From Cyanidium caldarium (Eukaryota; Rhodophyta; Bangiophyceae; Cyanidiales; Cyanidiaceae), in assembly GCA_026184775.1 (NCBI GenBank), contig JANCYW010000002.1, positions 186,001 through 250,000 of the forward strand: DNA of 64,000 bases, in the 5' to 3' direction. The notes under the pieces were generated by a model. It had not been told where the DNA came from, did no database searches, and saw only the letters and a list, made by a program, of their open reading frames with translations. Numbering within the stretch: the first letter of the stretch is position 1; every line of letters starts with the position of its first letter. The translations under genes were made by a program, and so were the position numbers. Shown piece after piece: positions 17,980-27,400 of the stretch.

Positions 17980-20900
17980 TTATGGCTCTGTCTCCTTCCC
18001 CAGCTGCATCAGTTCATCCATAAATTGGCGGGGCGTCAGCAGCGACGTGCCACCGATGACCACCTGCAGGTGGCATTGTTGCGCGAGAGCGTACCCCAGC
18101 TGCACCTCCGCCGCACACACACCACCCAGCACCAACAGCAGAAACTTTTCGTCGGATGCAAAAGCCGCAGCGGCGGCCGGTCGAGCGGCATGCCCGACGC
18201 TCTGGCTGCGACCGGCGCTGACACTGCGTGAGCGCTCGCGTTTGCGCTGCGACCGCGCCGGACGCGGCGAGTTGGCGGTGCGGGCGCCAGCGGCAGGGCC
18301 TTGCGGGGAATCCAACGCGGTAGCGGCGGCGGCGGCGGCGGCGCCGAACTCCTTGGGCGAATCGGCCTCGTTATCGGTGTCGTCGTCGTCATCGACATCC
18401 GACGGGGCGTCCCGCTCGCCCAACACGCTCGGATAGCTCCACACGCGCTCGCCGGTGCGCCGATCCGCTTCGATGTACTGCAGGAAGATGTGCCGCAAGA
18501 CGGGCTCGAACGCCATGGCGTCGCGGCTGTGTGCCCGTCGGCGAGCGCTCTTGGCGCGACGGCGTCGCCGTGCTCGCGCCGCTTTGCACGCCAGTTTGGC
18601 GGCGTTCATCCGGTCCAACAGACCACGGGCGGCGGCGCGCACGTACGCCCGCATCTCCTCGGTGAAGGCCGGAGCGGCATCTAGCAGCGCCGACCAGCCG
18701 GTGGGATCGCGCGCCGCTGCATACAGCAACAGCACGCGCATCTGGTCGTGCGGTTGGAAGCGGTCGGCACGCAGCACGCTCTCGACGCGCCGCTTCAGCG
18801 AGGCGGTGCTGACGCGTCGACCATCGGATGCGCGTCGCCCACTCACCAGTTCGTCCTCCAGCGGCAGCAGCTCCGGCAGATGCCGCCGGTCGTATTCGCG
18901 CAGACACTGATTCACCGCGCTGATATGCCACTCCAGCTGGCGGATGCGTTCGAAGAGGTCGGGCGTGCCACGCGCCAACTCGCCCAGCTCACGCAGCGAC
19001 AAGTTGTCAGTGCAGATACGGCCATTTTTCGCGGTTGACCGCGCCAACAACTGGCCGACAGTGTCGGTGTGCAGTAACGCGTCCAGTTCGTTGGAGAGCG
19101 CTTCGGCGGCGTCGACCAGGTCGGCATCGCGCAGCCGTCGCCACAGCCGATCGTTCGGCGGCGGCCAGGCGACGCCCGATGCCGGCTCGCCGGATGCCTC
19201 CGCCAGACACGCTCGATAGGAGCGGAGATGCATCAGCGGGGTGAACGGATCGATGGCACGGTCCACCAGGATGGCGTGCACGGCGCTGCCGCCGCTGCCG
19301 CTGCCAGCGTAGGTGGAGGTGAATTTGGGCACTCGCGGCAGCAGCTGCTGCGAGGCGTACGCCTGGGCGGCGCGTGCCACCTGGATGGCCGGCTCGTTGG
19401 CCGCGCTGCTGGTGTGCACCTGAATCCAGGGCAGTTCGTCGGTGTCGATACCGCAGCCGAGCGCGTGGAACACGGTGCCGATCTCCTGACCGAGCGTCTG
19501 CGTCAGCTGCGGGCGCGCAGCGGCGCTGCCGTACAACAGCGGCAACATGTGTCCCGGACAACTCTCCAAGCTGATCAGCCGCTGCTCCATGGCCACGTAA
19601 TCGACCTGCAGCGGTGGGAAGCCGGCGCGGTCCAGCGCCAGCCGTTGCACCAGCGTATCGTGGCGGTCGTCAGTGCCGTCCAGCGTCCGTGTCAAGTACA
19701 CGCGCTGGGCGCATTGCGGGTCGCGCTGGGCGGCCACTTGGATGAGATGCGCAAACGAGCGCTCCACCGGCGACAAAAAGTAAATGGTGGAGAGCGGCAG
19801 GCTGTGGGCGGCGGAACAGGTCTCCTCCAGCGCCTCCACTAGCGTCACACCGCGGCCGACCAGCTCGGAGTGGCGCGCCACCGCCGACAGAATGCGCAGC
19901 GTGCGCGAATCCACCACCAGCACGCGCCAGCCGTTGGCCTGCGGGCGCGCACACTCCAGCAACTTGTCCAGGGTCAGCCGCCGCGTGTTGGCCAGGATGG
20001 AGAATCCCTCGTCCGACTCCGACTCGTCATCGGCCTTCAGGACGAAGTTGCTCTGGTCGGTGGGCAGCGGCGGCGGCGGCAGCGGCTTCAGCAGGCCACC
20101 ATCGCCGTTCAGCGTTTTTCCGGCTGCATCGCCCTGCAGGAACACCTGGCCGTCGCGGAACACCAGCCCCTGCTCGGCCAGGTCGCCGTCGAATGCGGGT
20201 GTGACGACTGCATCGGCCGCACCGCCTTTGGCGTGCTGCAGGCGACGACGACGGCGATGACGCCGTATCCACCACCCCAGCACGACGACAGCGATGAGCG
20301 CCAACACTCCCAACGTGACCCCCACCGCAATGCCCGCCGTGGCGCCGGCGTTGCCGCTGCCGGAGCTGCTCGTCGGCGACGGCTCAATGACCGTGGGCAG
20401 CGTGGCATTGCGGTTGCACTCCACTGCGCCCAATCGGGTGCCGCTGGCCAGCGAGCCACCGCACACGTAGCGGTCGAGGCGGTTCTGGAAGGTCTGCAGT
20501 TGCGCCGCATTCACGACGCCGGCGTACTCGGCGCGCACCGAGCCCGAGCGCAGGCCGACCAGCGCCAGTGGCGGCTGCGACAGCAGTAGTTGCCGCGTGT
20601 TGGCTCCGTCCAACAGCGCCCGGGTCACTGCACTGTTGGCGTCGGCGGTGAACTGATGCAGTTCGATGTCGGTGAAGTGTAGCGTGAACACCACTCGCTC
20701 GCTGCCGGCGCCCTGAAAGGATGGCAACGGCAGCACCGTGGCCAGTGGGGCTGCGGTCGTGGTCGCCGACGAGGCGGCGCTGCTGACCGCGCCGGTGGTG
20801 GGCGGTGGCAGCGGTGAATGCGTGGCGCTATCGCCCGTCGCCCGCCGCACCTCGATGTTGGCGTAGCGCACGCCCGGATTCCGGGAGTTGAACAACGCCC

Positions 20901-21624
20901 AAGTGCCGCGACGCAACGAATCATCCTCGGCGCTGATAATGCGCTCCCCGTCCACATAGATACGCAGACTGCTGCCGCGGCACTCGGCGCGGATATTCAC
21001 AAAGCTGCCGAACGGAAAGGCCGGGGCGCCGGAGGCGCGCGCCACCGTCGACCACCGGCCGTGCACTTTCTTCTGCAGCTCGCGCACCGCCGGCAGCACG
21101 GAACCGGCACCGGGCGATGGCGTTACCCCGGGCGCCAGCGATGTGCCCTCGGTGGTGGAGCGCGACCGCCACACGAAGCGATACGCATTGTCCGCATCGA
21201 CAAGGCGAAACATCACCCCGATCGGGCCGGGAAACAGCGCATTCACATCCACCGACAACGAGTAATCGGTCCAGTCGCTTGCGCCATCGCCACGATACTC
21301 TAAATAGGTGCCCGCGAAGGGGTCGGTGGCGCCAGCGCCCGCGTACACGTTGCGAATTTGCGCGGCCACCGCCCCGCTGCGATACCGCTCGCCGTCGGAC
21401 GCCACGTCACTAGCAATCCACTCCGACGGCACTCCGACGGCACCCGTATCCACCGGTTTGAATAGAGAAGAATTCAATGAACACACCGGACTGTGGCAGG
21501 AGCTGAACGTGGTGGAGAAGAGCACCGCACCGGTGGCGCCCTGCACACCCAGCCACGCGCCAGCCCATAGAATAAGCAAGACAGTCCCCCATATCCATAG
21601 CCCGGGCGCTCTGCACGCGCCCAT
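17980..21624 (-). CDS. Receptor-like Sec1/Munc18 protein: signal peptide, lectin-like ectodomain, membrane span, SM domain, 1214 aa
   Basis: Residues 1-30 form a signal peptide (LWIWGTVLLILWAGAWLG). Residues about 33-262 resemble a LamG/concanavalin-like beta-sandwich (SDWTDYSLSVDVNAL, GVMFRLVDADNAYRFVW, LRIYVDGERIIS). A second module spans about 308-408 and may be SEA-like (HFTDIELHQFTADAN ... VRAEYAGVVNAAQLQTF). A clear membrane helix lies at about 430-452, followed by RRHRRRRR. From about 548 to the end runs a full Sec1/Unc18 domain: WRVLVVDSRTLRILSAV near its start, VDRAIDPFTPLMH, RVLLLYAAARDPTG, FEPVLRHIFLQYIE, LLLVLGGVCAAEVQLGYAL and LTPRQFMDELMQL at the end. SM proteins clasp SNAREs for membrane fusion and are normally soluble; the match is closest to exocytic Sec1. 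One unbroken frame from the ATG at 21624 covers everything, so a fused gene is read directly. Confidence 0.88.
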   Translation of the reverse strand: MGACRAPGLWIWGTVLLILWAGAWLGVQGATGAVLFSTTFSSCHSPVCSLNSSLFKPVDTGAVGVPSEWIASDVASDGERYRSGAVAAQIRNVYAGAGATDPFAGTYLEYRGDGASDWTDYSLSVDVNALFPGPIGVMFRLVDADNAYRFVWRSRSTTEGTSLAPGVTPSPGAGSVLPAVRELQKKVHGRWSTVARASGAPAFPFGSFVNIRAECRGSSLRIYVDGERIISAEDDSLRRGTWALFNSRNPGVRYANIEVRRATGDSATHSPLPPPTTGAVSSAASSATTTAAPLATVLPLPSFQGAGSERVVFTLHFTDIELHQFTADANSAVTRALLDGANTRQLLLSQPPLALVGLRSGSVRAEYAGVVNAAQLQTFQNRLDRYVCGGSLASGTRLGAVECNRNATLPTVIEPSPTSSSGSGNAGATAGIAVGVTLGVLALIAVVVLGWWIRRHRRRRRLQHAKGGAADAVVTPAFDGDLAEQGLVFRDGQVFLQGDAAGKTLNGDGGLLKPLPPPPLPTDQSNFVLKADDESESDEGFSILANTRRLTLDKLLECARPQANGWRVLVVDSRTLRILSAVARHSELVGRGVTLVEALEETCSAAHSLPLSTIYFLSPVERSFAHLIQVAAQRDPQCAQRVYLTRTLDGTDDRHDTLVQRLALDRAGFPPLQVDYVAMEQRLISLESCPGHMLPLLYGSAAARPQLTQTLGQEIGTVFHALGCGIDTDELPWIQVHTSSAANEPAIQVARAAQAYASQQLLPRVPKFTSTYAGSGSGGSAVHAILVDRAIDPFTPLMHLRSYRACLAEASGEPASGVAWPPPNDRLWRRLRDADLVDAAEALSNELDALLHTDTVGQLLARSTAKNGRICTDNLSLRELGELARGTPDLFERIRQLEWHISAVNQCLREYDRRHLPELLPLEDELVSGRRASDGRRVSTASLKRRVESVLRADRFQPHDQMRVLLLYAAARDPTGWSALLDAAPAFTEEMRAYVRAAARGLLDRMNAAKLACKAARARRRRRAKSARRRAHSRDAMAFEPVLRHIFLQYIEADRRTGERVWSYPSVLGERDAPSDVDDDDDTDNEADSPKEFGAAAAAAATALDSPQGPAAGARTANSPRPARSQRKRERSRSVSAGRSQSVGHAARPAAAAAFASDEKFLLLVLGGVCAAEVQLGYALAQQCHLQVVIGGTSLLTPRQFMDELMQLGKETEP

Positions 21625-22255
21625 AACACTGTACACGATATGATTCCCTCAATGAACGCAAACGGTTCTACAAAGCACTGCACAATCACGCTCTGTGTGC
21701 AAGTACAGCGAGAAACTCCGAAAAGTGCGTTGGAGATGCATTCTGCCGGTGACAAGCACCGCGCGTCGGACACCAATTCGGGGATGCGGGCGCGAATGGA
21801 TCGGCGAATTGTTCTTGGCGGGCGCCGGGTTCTGTTTGCGGGTTCCGTGTTGGGTGAGGGCGCGACGAGAATGCTGGAATAGGGCGGGGAATGGGCCGGA
21901 GGGAGAGATATCGGTATCGGTATGTTGCAGTCTATTTGGGGAATGGGGGCATCGTTGAAACGGGGAGTATGAAGGGAAAACGGGCGGATCGTTTGGGAGG
22001 CGTATTGCGGAAGAGATGTTCGGCACCAGAGTTCTTGTACTCCTCGGTCTGAGGTGCTCTCCATTGCATCACGGCAAGCTGGACGGTGGATGTGAGCGCT
22101 CCCTAAAAAGCTCTTGCTCGCAAGCACACGCATGGCGCTTCCGCACGCTTTCTGATCGGATTGGGCGTTTGCGTTGCAGGGTGTTCCGAAACGCACGCCC
22201 TTTACTGGACTTGCCCCTACTCGTCTCTACTTTCACCTCATCTTGTCCGCACCTC
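21625..22255. other. Intergenic, divergent promoter region, 631 bp
   Basis: Spacer between the divergent starts of the Sec1-like and COX7C-like genes. It is visibly less GC-rich than the genes around it and has more A/G runs, as expected of non-coding DNA. Open frames on both strands start without convincing ATG context. No RNA gene recognised. Confidence 0.4.
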
Positions 22256-22549
22256 ATGTCGCTCGCAGGGCACGCGCAGCGTCTGGTGCGGGTGGCGGCG
22301 AGTCGCGGTTACGGGTCAGCGGCACCGGCGCGCCGGGCGTTGCACAGCACGCGGACGTCGATGGCCTCGCAGGGCCACGGCCACGGCCACGGCCACGGCG
22401 GGGACGACTACATGCACAAGCCGCTGTTTGATCTGCGCAATATCAGCAGGGTGAAGACAGCGTTCTGGATAGGCTCCGGGGTGGCGACGGCGCTCGGCCT
22501 CCCATTTTTCATGGTGTACGTGGCTCAGAAGCGGGCGGGCATCTTGTGA
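22256..22549 (+). CDS. Small mitochondrial membrane protein, cytochrome c oxidase subunit 7C-like, 97 aa
   Basis: The ATG at 22256 opens a typical mitochondrial presequence (MSLAGHAQRLVRVAASRGYG) rich in Arg, Ser and Ala with no acids. A His-Gly repeat (GHGHGHGHG) follows, then a short hydrophilic segment (HKPLFDLRNISRVKTAF) and one membrane helix (GVATALGLPFFMVYV) ending QKRAGIL. This single-span plan and the LPFFMVYVAQKR end resemble COX7C/yeast Cox8, where the helix is followed by a basic tail. The match is by architecture more than by residues; another small respiratory subunit is possible. Confidence 0.6.
   Translation: MSLAGHAQRLVRVAASRGYGSAAPARRALHSTRTSMASQGHGHGHGHGGDDYMHKPLFDLRNISRVKTAFWIGSGVATALGLPFFMVYVAQKRAGIL
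22373..22399 (+). repeat. GGCCAC hexanucleotide repeat inside coding sequence
   Basis: About four copies of GGCCAC encode an alternating Gly-His run just after the presequence of the COX7C-like protein. His-Gly runs can bind metals, but this may be simple-sequence drift. Confidence 0.75.
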
Positions 22550-22735
22550 GGGCGCTGGCAGGCCCAGCACTGCAGGGGCCGTGAACGAAGACGAGGAGGG
22601 AGTGGATGATTTTGGTGTTTCATAAATTACTCTGGAACGAAAATCGACTCTGGCCAACCAAGCGCCTTGACGGCTCCGCCCGGCTCTCACACTTCGCGCC
22701 ACATCCGTGGCCGGAGAGCTCGGCTGCCGTCCCTC

Positions 22736-23305
22736 TCAAATAGATCGCTCGGGGAAGGAGAAGATCGGTCGCAGCAGCTGTCGACGGGTCGCGCCCGTAC
22801 CCACCTCTTTCGCGGCCGCGTCGAGCGTGCGCTGCACCGCAAGCGGCGGGTGCAGCCCCAACTCCTCCACCCGCGCCCACCGCTCCAGGCGGCTGAGGCC
22901 CACGCAGGGACCGTACCACACGTTCAGGTCAAAGGCGCGCAAGGCATCCTCGTCAGCTACGGACGTGCCCGAATCGCCGTTGCCCTCCGCCTGCGATATC
23001 CGGGGTGCTGCTGCGGCAAACCGCGGCATGGCAGCGCCTTTCTGAGGCGTCTCTCCTGCCAAACTTGCTTGGCGTGATCGCGATCGCTGTCGACGCGGTG
23101 ACGGCGTTTGCAGGCCCGTCGGCACACGCGACGCTGCCTGGGCCGCCCGCACATCCGTCTGCGGCAAGTGCTTGCAGGTGCTCGCCTCCACTGTTTTATC
23201 CGTTCTTCGTTTCGAGGATGCCCGGGTTGTACGGGATGTCTCCTCGCCTCGAAATGGCGTCCTCCGAGTCTTTCCACCGCTTGCAGCCTTCCTCTTGGGT
23301 GCCAT
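22736..23305 (-). CDS. POLD4: DNA polymerase delta subunit 4 (p12), 189 aa
   Basis: The C-terminal block ALRAFDLNVWYGPCVGLSRL followed by ERWARVEELGLHPP matches the conserved end of POLD4 (human FDLAWQYGPCTGITRLQRW...GLEPP), the smallest subunit that stabilises DNA polymerase delta. The N-terminal 120 residues are basic, Ser/Thr/Lys-rich and disordered (MAPKRKAASGGKTRR), fitting a nuclear protein. It is longer than human POLD4 (107) because of this tail. The start is the ATG at 23305; upstream frame without ATG was not included. It diverges from eIF6 with only 157 bp between start codons. Confidence 0.88.
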   Translation of the reverse strand: MAPKRKAASGGKTRRTPFRGEETSRTTRASSKRRTDKTVEASTCKHLPQTDVRAAQAASRVPTGLQTPSPRRQRSRSRQASLAGETPQKGAAMPRFAAAAPRISQAEGNGDSGTSVADEDALRAFDLNVWYGPCVGLSRLERWARVEELGLHPPLAVQRTLDAAAKEVGTGATRRQLLRPIFSFPERSI

Positions 23306-23462
23306 GCGTGCTGCTCGCGGTGTTCCGTGCAGAACTGCGGGAAACACCGACGCGCATCCCCGATTTCCCGCAAGCGGAGCGATTCGGTGTCTGCGGCGGC
23401 GCCCTCGAACGCGACAACGCTGCACGGAGCCCTGCACCTTGTAGAAAACATCTTCCCAGCTG

Positions 23463-24209
23463 ATGGCGTTGAGGGCGCAGTTTGAAAACTCGAATGAGGT
23501 GGGGTGCTTTGCGCGCCTCACCAACGCGTACTGCCTGGTGGCGGTGGGTGGCAGCGAGGCGTTCTACTCGCTGTTCGAGGCGGAGCTGGCGGACCACATC
23601 CCGGTGATCCACGCGTCCATAGCCGGCTGTCGAATCGTCGGACGACTCTGTGTAGGCAACAAGAACGGGCTACTGGTGCCGAACACCACCACGGACCAGG
23701 AGCTGCAGCATATTCGCAACTCGCTGCCGGACGCCGTGGCGGTGCAACGGTTGGAGGAGCGGCTGTCGGCGCTGGGCAACTGCGTGGCCTGCAACGACTA
23801 CGCGGCGCTGGTGCACCCCGATTTGGACCGGGAGACCGAGGAGATTGTGGCCGACGTGCTGCAAGTGGAGACGTTTCGACAGACGCTGGCTGGCGAGGCA
23901 CTGGTGGGCAGTTACTGTTACTTCACCAACCAGGGCGGCTTGATCCACCCGATGAGCCGCATCGAGGACCTGGACGAGCTGAGCGGCTTGCTTCAGGTGC
24001 CACTGGTGGCGGGCACTGTCAACCGAGGCAGCGAGGTGATTGGCGCCGGCGTGGTGGCCAACGACTGGATCGGATACTGCGGTTTCAACACCACCTCCAC
24101 CGAGCTATCGGTGATGGAGAGCATCTTCAAGCTGCGCTCGTGGGACGGTGCGCAACGCGATGGCGACCAGGACGACTTGCGCACCTCGCTCATCGATACG
24201 TTGGCCTGA
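23463..24209 (+). CDS. EIF6: Translation initiation factor 6, 248 aa
   Basis: eIF6 binds the 60S subunit, keeps it from joining 40S too early, and is needed for 60S maturation. The protein begins [20 protein letters not shown], a near-universal eIF6 start, with [79 protein letters not shown] and [12 protein letters not shown] all conserved. The pentein beta-alpha repeats are complete. Length equals yeast Tif6 (245). ATG at 23463. Confidence 0.98.
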   Translation: MALRAQFENSNEVGCFARLTNAYCLVAVGGSEAFYSLFEAELADHIPVIHASIAGCRIVGRLCVGNKNGLLVPNTTTDQELQHIRNSLPDAVAVQRLEERLSALGNCVACNDYAALVHPDLDRETEEIVADVLQVETFRQTLAGEALVGSYCYFTNQGGLIHPMSRIEDLDELSGLLQVPLVAGTVNRGSEVIGAGVVANDWIGYCGFNTTSTELSVMESIFKLRSWDGAQRDGDQDDLRTSLIDTLA

Positions 24210-24467
24210 ACGGGAGTGGGAGTTGCAGGGTGCTCGCCTCGAGAGGAGAGGTGGGTGGGGCGGTGGTTACGATGCGTGGCACTTCGCAGCCGCCGCTGCC
24301 TTATTTCTAAACCCGAGTTCCACCGTCGCGTGTATTCTGGCAACCGACGCCTCTCCTCTCAACCGGGAATGTGCGGTTCATCTGCCCGTCCCGCCGCCGG
24401 CCCGCAAACTCCGCAACAGGCTTGTCGTTCTCGCTGACGACCGGGAGGAGAGCATTCTGCGGTCGGC

Positions 24468-27400
24468 ATGGTGGAGGACTCTCCGCGTTTACGAGGGCAG
24501 AAGCGCGCCGACTATGCCGCGCTGGCCGGGCGCAAAGTGCTGGTGTCGCCGGCACCGCTAGCGTCGCAAAGCGGCGCGACCGGCCACCCGAGTCCGCGGC
24601 TAGCGCACTTGCCGCTGTTGCGCTTGGCAGGGGCACCGGCCACGACGGCGGCGCCCATTCAGCAGCAGGTGATAGCGGTATCGGCCGGTTCGGATGCGCC
24701 GATGGCCGCACTGGGTGAGAGCCTCCCGCTGCGCGATGTGCAGTCGCTATGTCTGGCGGTGCTGGACGCGCGGCTGTCGGAGCGCTTGCGGGAACTGAGC
24801 CGGCGGGCAGGAGCTTCACGCGACGAGCACCGGCGGCAGGCGCAGCGCACCGAGGCACGCATCGTGCGGCACTTGAAGCGCAAACGGGCGCGCGAAACGG
24901 AGTTGCCGCGAACATCGCTGGCGCCGACCGAGACCGGCAGCGTGGACACGGAGGTGGCGCTGGCGTCGCACGGCGGCACCGTGGACTCGGTGTCGGAGGT
25001 CGATGCGGGGCCGGCGCGATCACGCCGCCGATCTGGTGAGCGGTGGCGGGCGGACGCCCCGGCCAGCACTGCCGACGGCCAGGAGTCGACCGCTGGCCTG
25101 GACGGGCTGTCTGAGGAGGCGCTGCGGCTGGACGCGGTGGTGATGGAGTTTCGCGACGGCGAGCGCGACGGCGAGCGCAGTATTGAGGACGCGCTGATCC
25201 GCCGGGCGGTGGAAATCCGCAAGCGCAACTTTGAGTTGGCACGCGAGCGGCTGCCCAAGCAGCCCGAGGCACCGCGCGGCAAGACGCACCACGACTATTT
25301 CCTGGAGGAGATGGTGTGGCTGGCCACCGACTTTCGGGAGGAGTCCAAATGGAAGACGGCCGCTCGCAAGCGCCTGCTCAAAGCGCTGGAAAAGTATCAC
25401 GCGGAGAACATACTGCGGCAGGAACGCGAGGCGGAGCGGTTGGAGCAGCAGCGCCGGCGGGTGGCGCGGGTGCTGGCGCGGTCGGTGCGCAAGTTCTGGG
25501 AGCACATCGAGCGCCTTTACGCCCGACACCGCGAGGACGTGGATGCGCGCCTGCAAAAGCTCCAGATGGAGCGGCAGCTGCAGCAGCTGGTGCAGCGCAC
25601 CGAGCAGTACACGGAGGTGATCGCGCAACGCGTGGCCGGTGCGGTGGACAGCGCTGCCGGCCCGATGGCGCGAGACGCGGACGAGAAGAGGGAGGTCGCC
25701 GAACTGCAGCCGCCGACGGTGAAACCAGAAGACGTGGATACCGCGGACCGATCCGGGACATTGTCGTCGTCGTCGTCGTCGCCGGAGACGCTTGAAATGG
25801 ACGCCGCCGGAGAGGATGCATCGCGGGCGTCGAGCAGCGAATCGATGTCGGTGGAGGCACCGGATGCGGCGACAGCAGACGAGGCGGATGGCGTGGAAGC
25901 GGGTGCGGCGCGAGCGTTTGAGCAGCTGCTGCAGGAGTACTCGCTGAAGAGCCGCATCGCAGTGCCCGTGGACAATCACCAAAGAGATGAGCGCGACGGC
26001 TCTGGCCTTGATACCTCCTCGGTCATGGCCAACGGGGCGGTCGCGGTGCCACCAGACGCCCAGCACCGTTTGGAGGCGTCGCTGGACGATTCACTGCTGA
26101 CGCGGGTGCTGCTCATCCGGGAGCCGCCGCTCTTCCGCGGCAACTTGCGCGACTACCAACTGGACGGCGTGAATTGGATGGCGGCGTTGCACGAGAAGCG
26201 ACTGAACGGCATTTTGGCGGACGAAATGGGCCTCGGCAAGACCGTGCAGACCATTGCGCTGTTCGCCTGGCTGGCATCGGAGATGCACGAATGGGGTCCG
26301 CACCTCTGCGTCGTGCCCACCTCGGTGGTGCTCAACTGGGAGACCGAGTTCAAGAAGTTCTTTCCCGGCTGCAAAGTGCTCAGCTACTTTGGCTCGGTGA
26401 AGGAGCGGCGGGAGCGGCGTCGCGGCTGGACCAAGCCGGAGGCATTCCACGTGTGCATCACCTCGTACAACGTGGTGCTGCAAGATGCACGCATCTTCCG
26501 GCGCAAGCGCTGGAACTATCTGGTGTTGGACGAGGCACAGAACATCAAGAATTTCGAGAGCCAGCGTTGGCAGACGCTGCTCACCTTTCACGCCAAGCGG
26601 CGGCTGCTGCTCACCGGCACGCCGCTGCAGAACTCCCTGATGGAGCTGTGGTCGCTGCTGCATTTCCTGATGCCGAGCGTGTTCCACAGCCACACTGAGT
26701 TCAAGCAGTGGTTTCACGCGCCGATGCAGCAGTTTGTGGAGGGCGCCGCGGCACTCGCCGACGAGCTGGTGTCGCGTCTCCATCGGGTGTTGCGGCCTTT
26801 CATTCTGCGGCGGGTGAAACGCGATGTGGAGCGCGCACTGCCGCCCAAGAGCGAAGAGGTGGTGCTGTGTCGACTGAGCAAGCGGCAGCGGGAGCTGTAC
26901 GACGACTTTATGGCGCGCGCCTCCACCCGCGAGAAGCTGGAGAGCGGCAATTACCTGTCGGTGATGAACGTGCTGATGCAGTTGCGCAAGGTGTGCAATC
27001 ATCCGGACTTGTTCGCCGGGCGGCCGATCGCGCAGCCGTTCAGCAGCGCAGAGGCCATCACGTTGCGGGTGCCGCTGCTGGCACGGGAGGTGGATATCGG
27101 TGGGCGCAGCGCTCGGTTGCGCGTCATCGACGAGAGCGCTGCCGAAGCGGATTGGCAGCGAATGGCGGCGTTGTCGGCAGCGGCACGGCTGTTGGGCGAA
27201 TCAGAACTGCAGAAACAGACGGCAACGCGGGTTGGAGATGGAGACCGGACCGCGAGCGCGCCGTTCAAGTGGTGGAAAGAATGCCAGGCCGTTGAGGCGG
27301 AGGATGCCTGGCAGCTGCGGCGCCTCAGTTGCTCGGCGCCGGTGCCGCATGCCGTGTACGGCGCTGACTGCGTGGCGCGGTTGACGCTGCGCGATGATCA

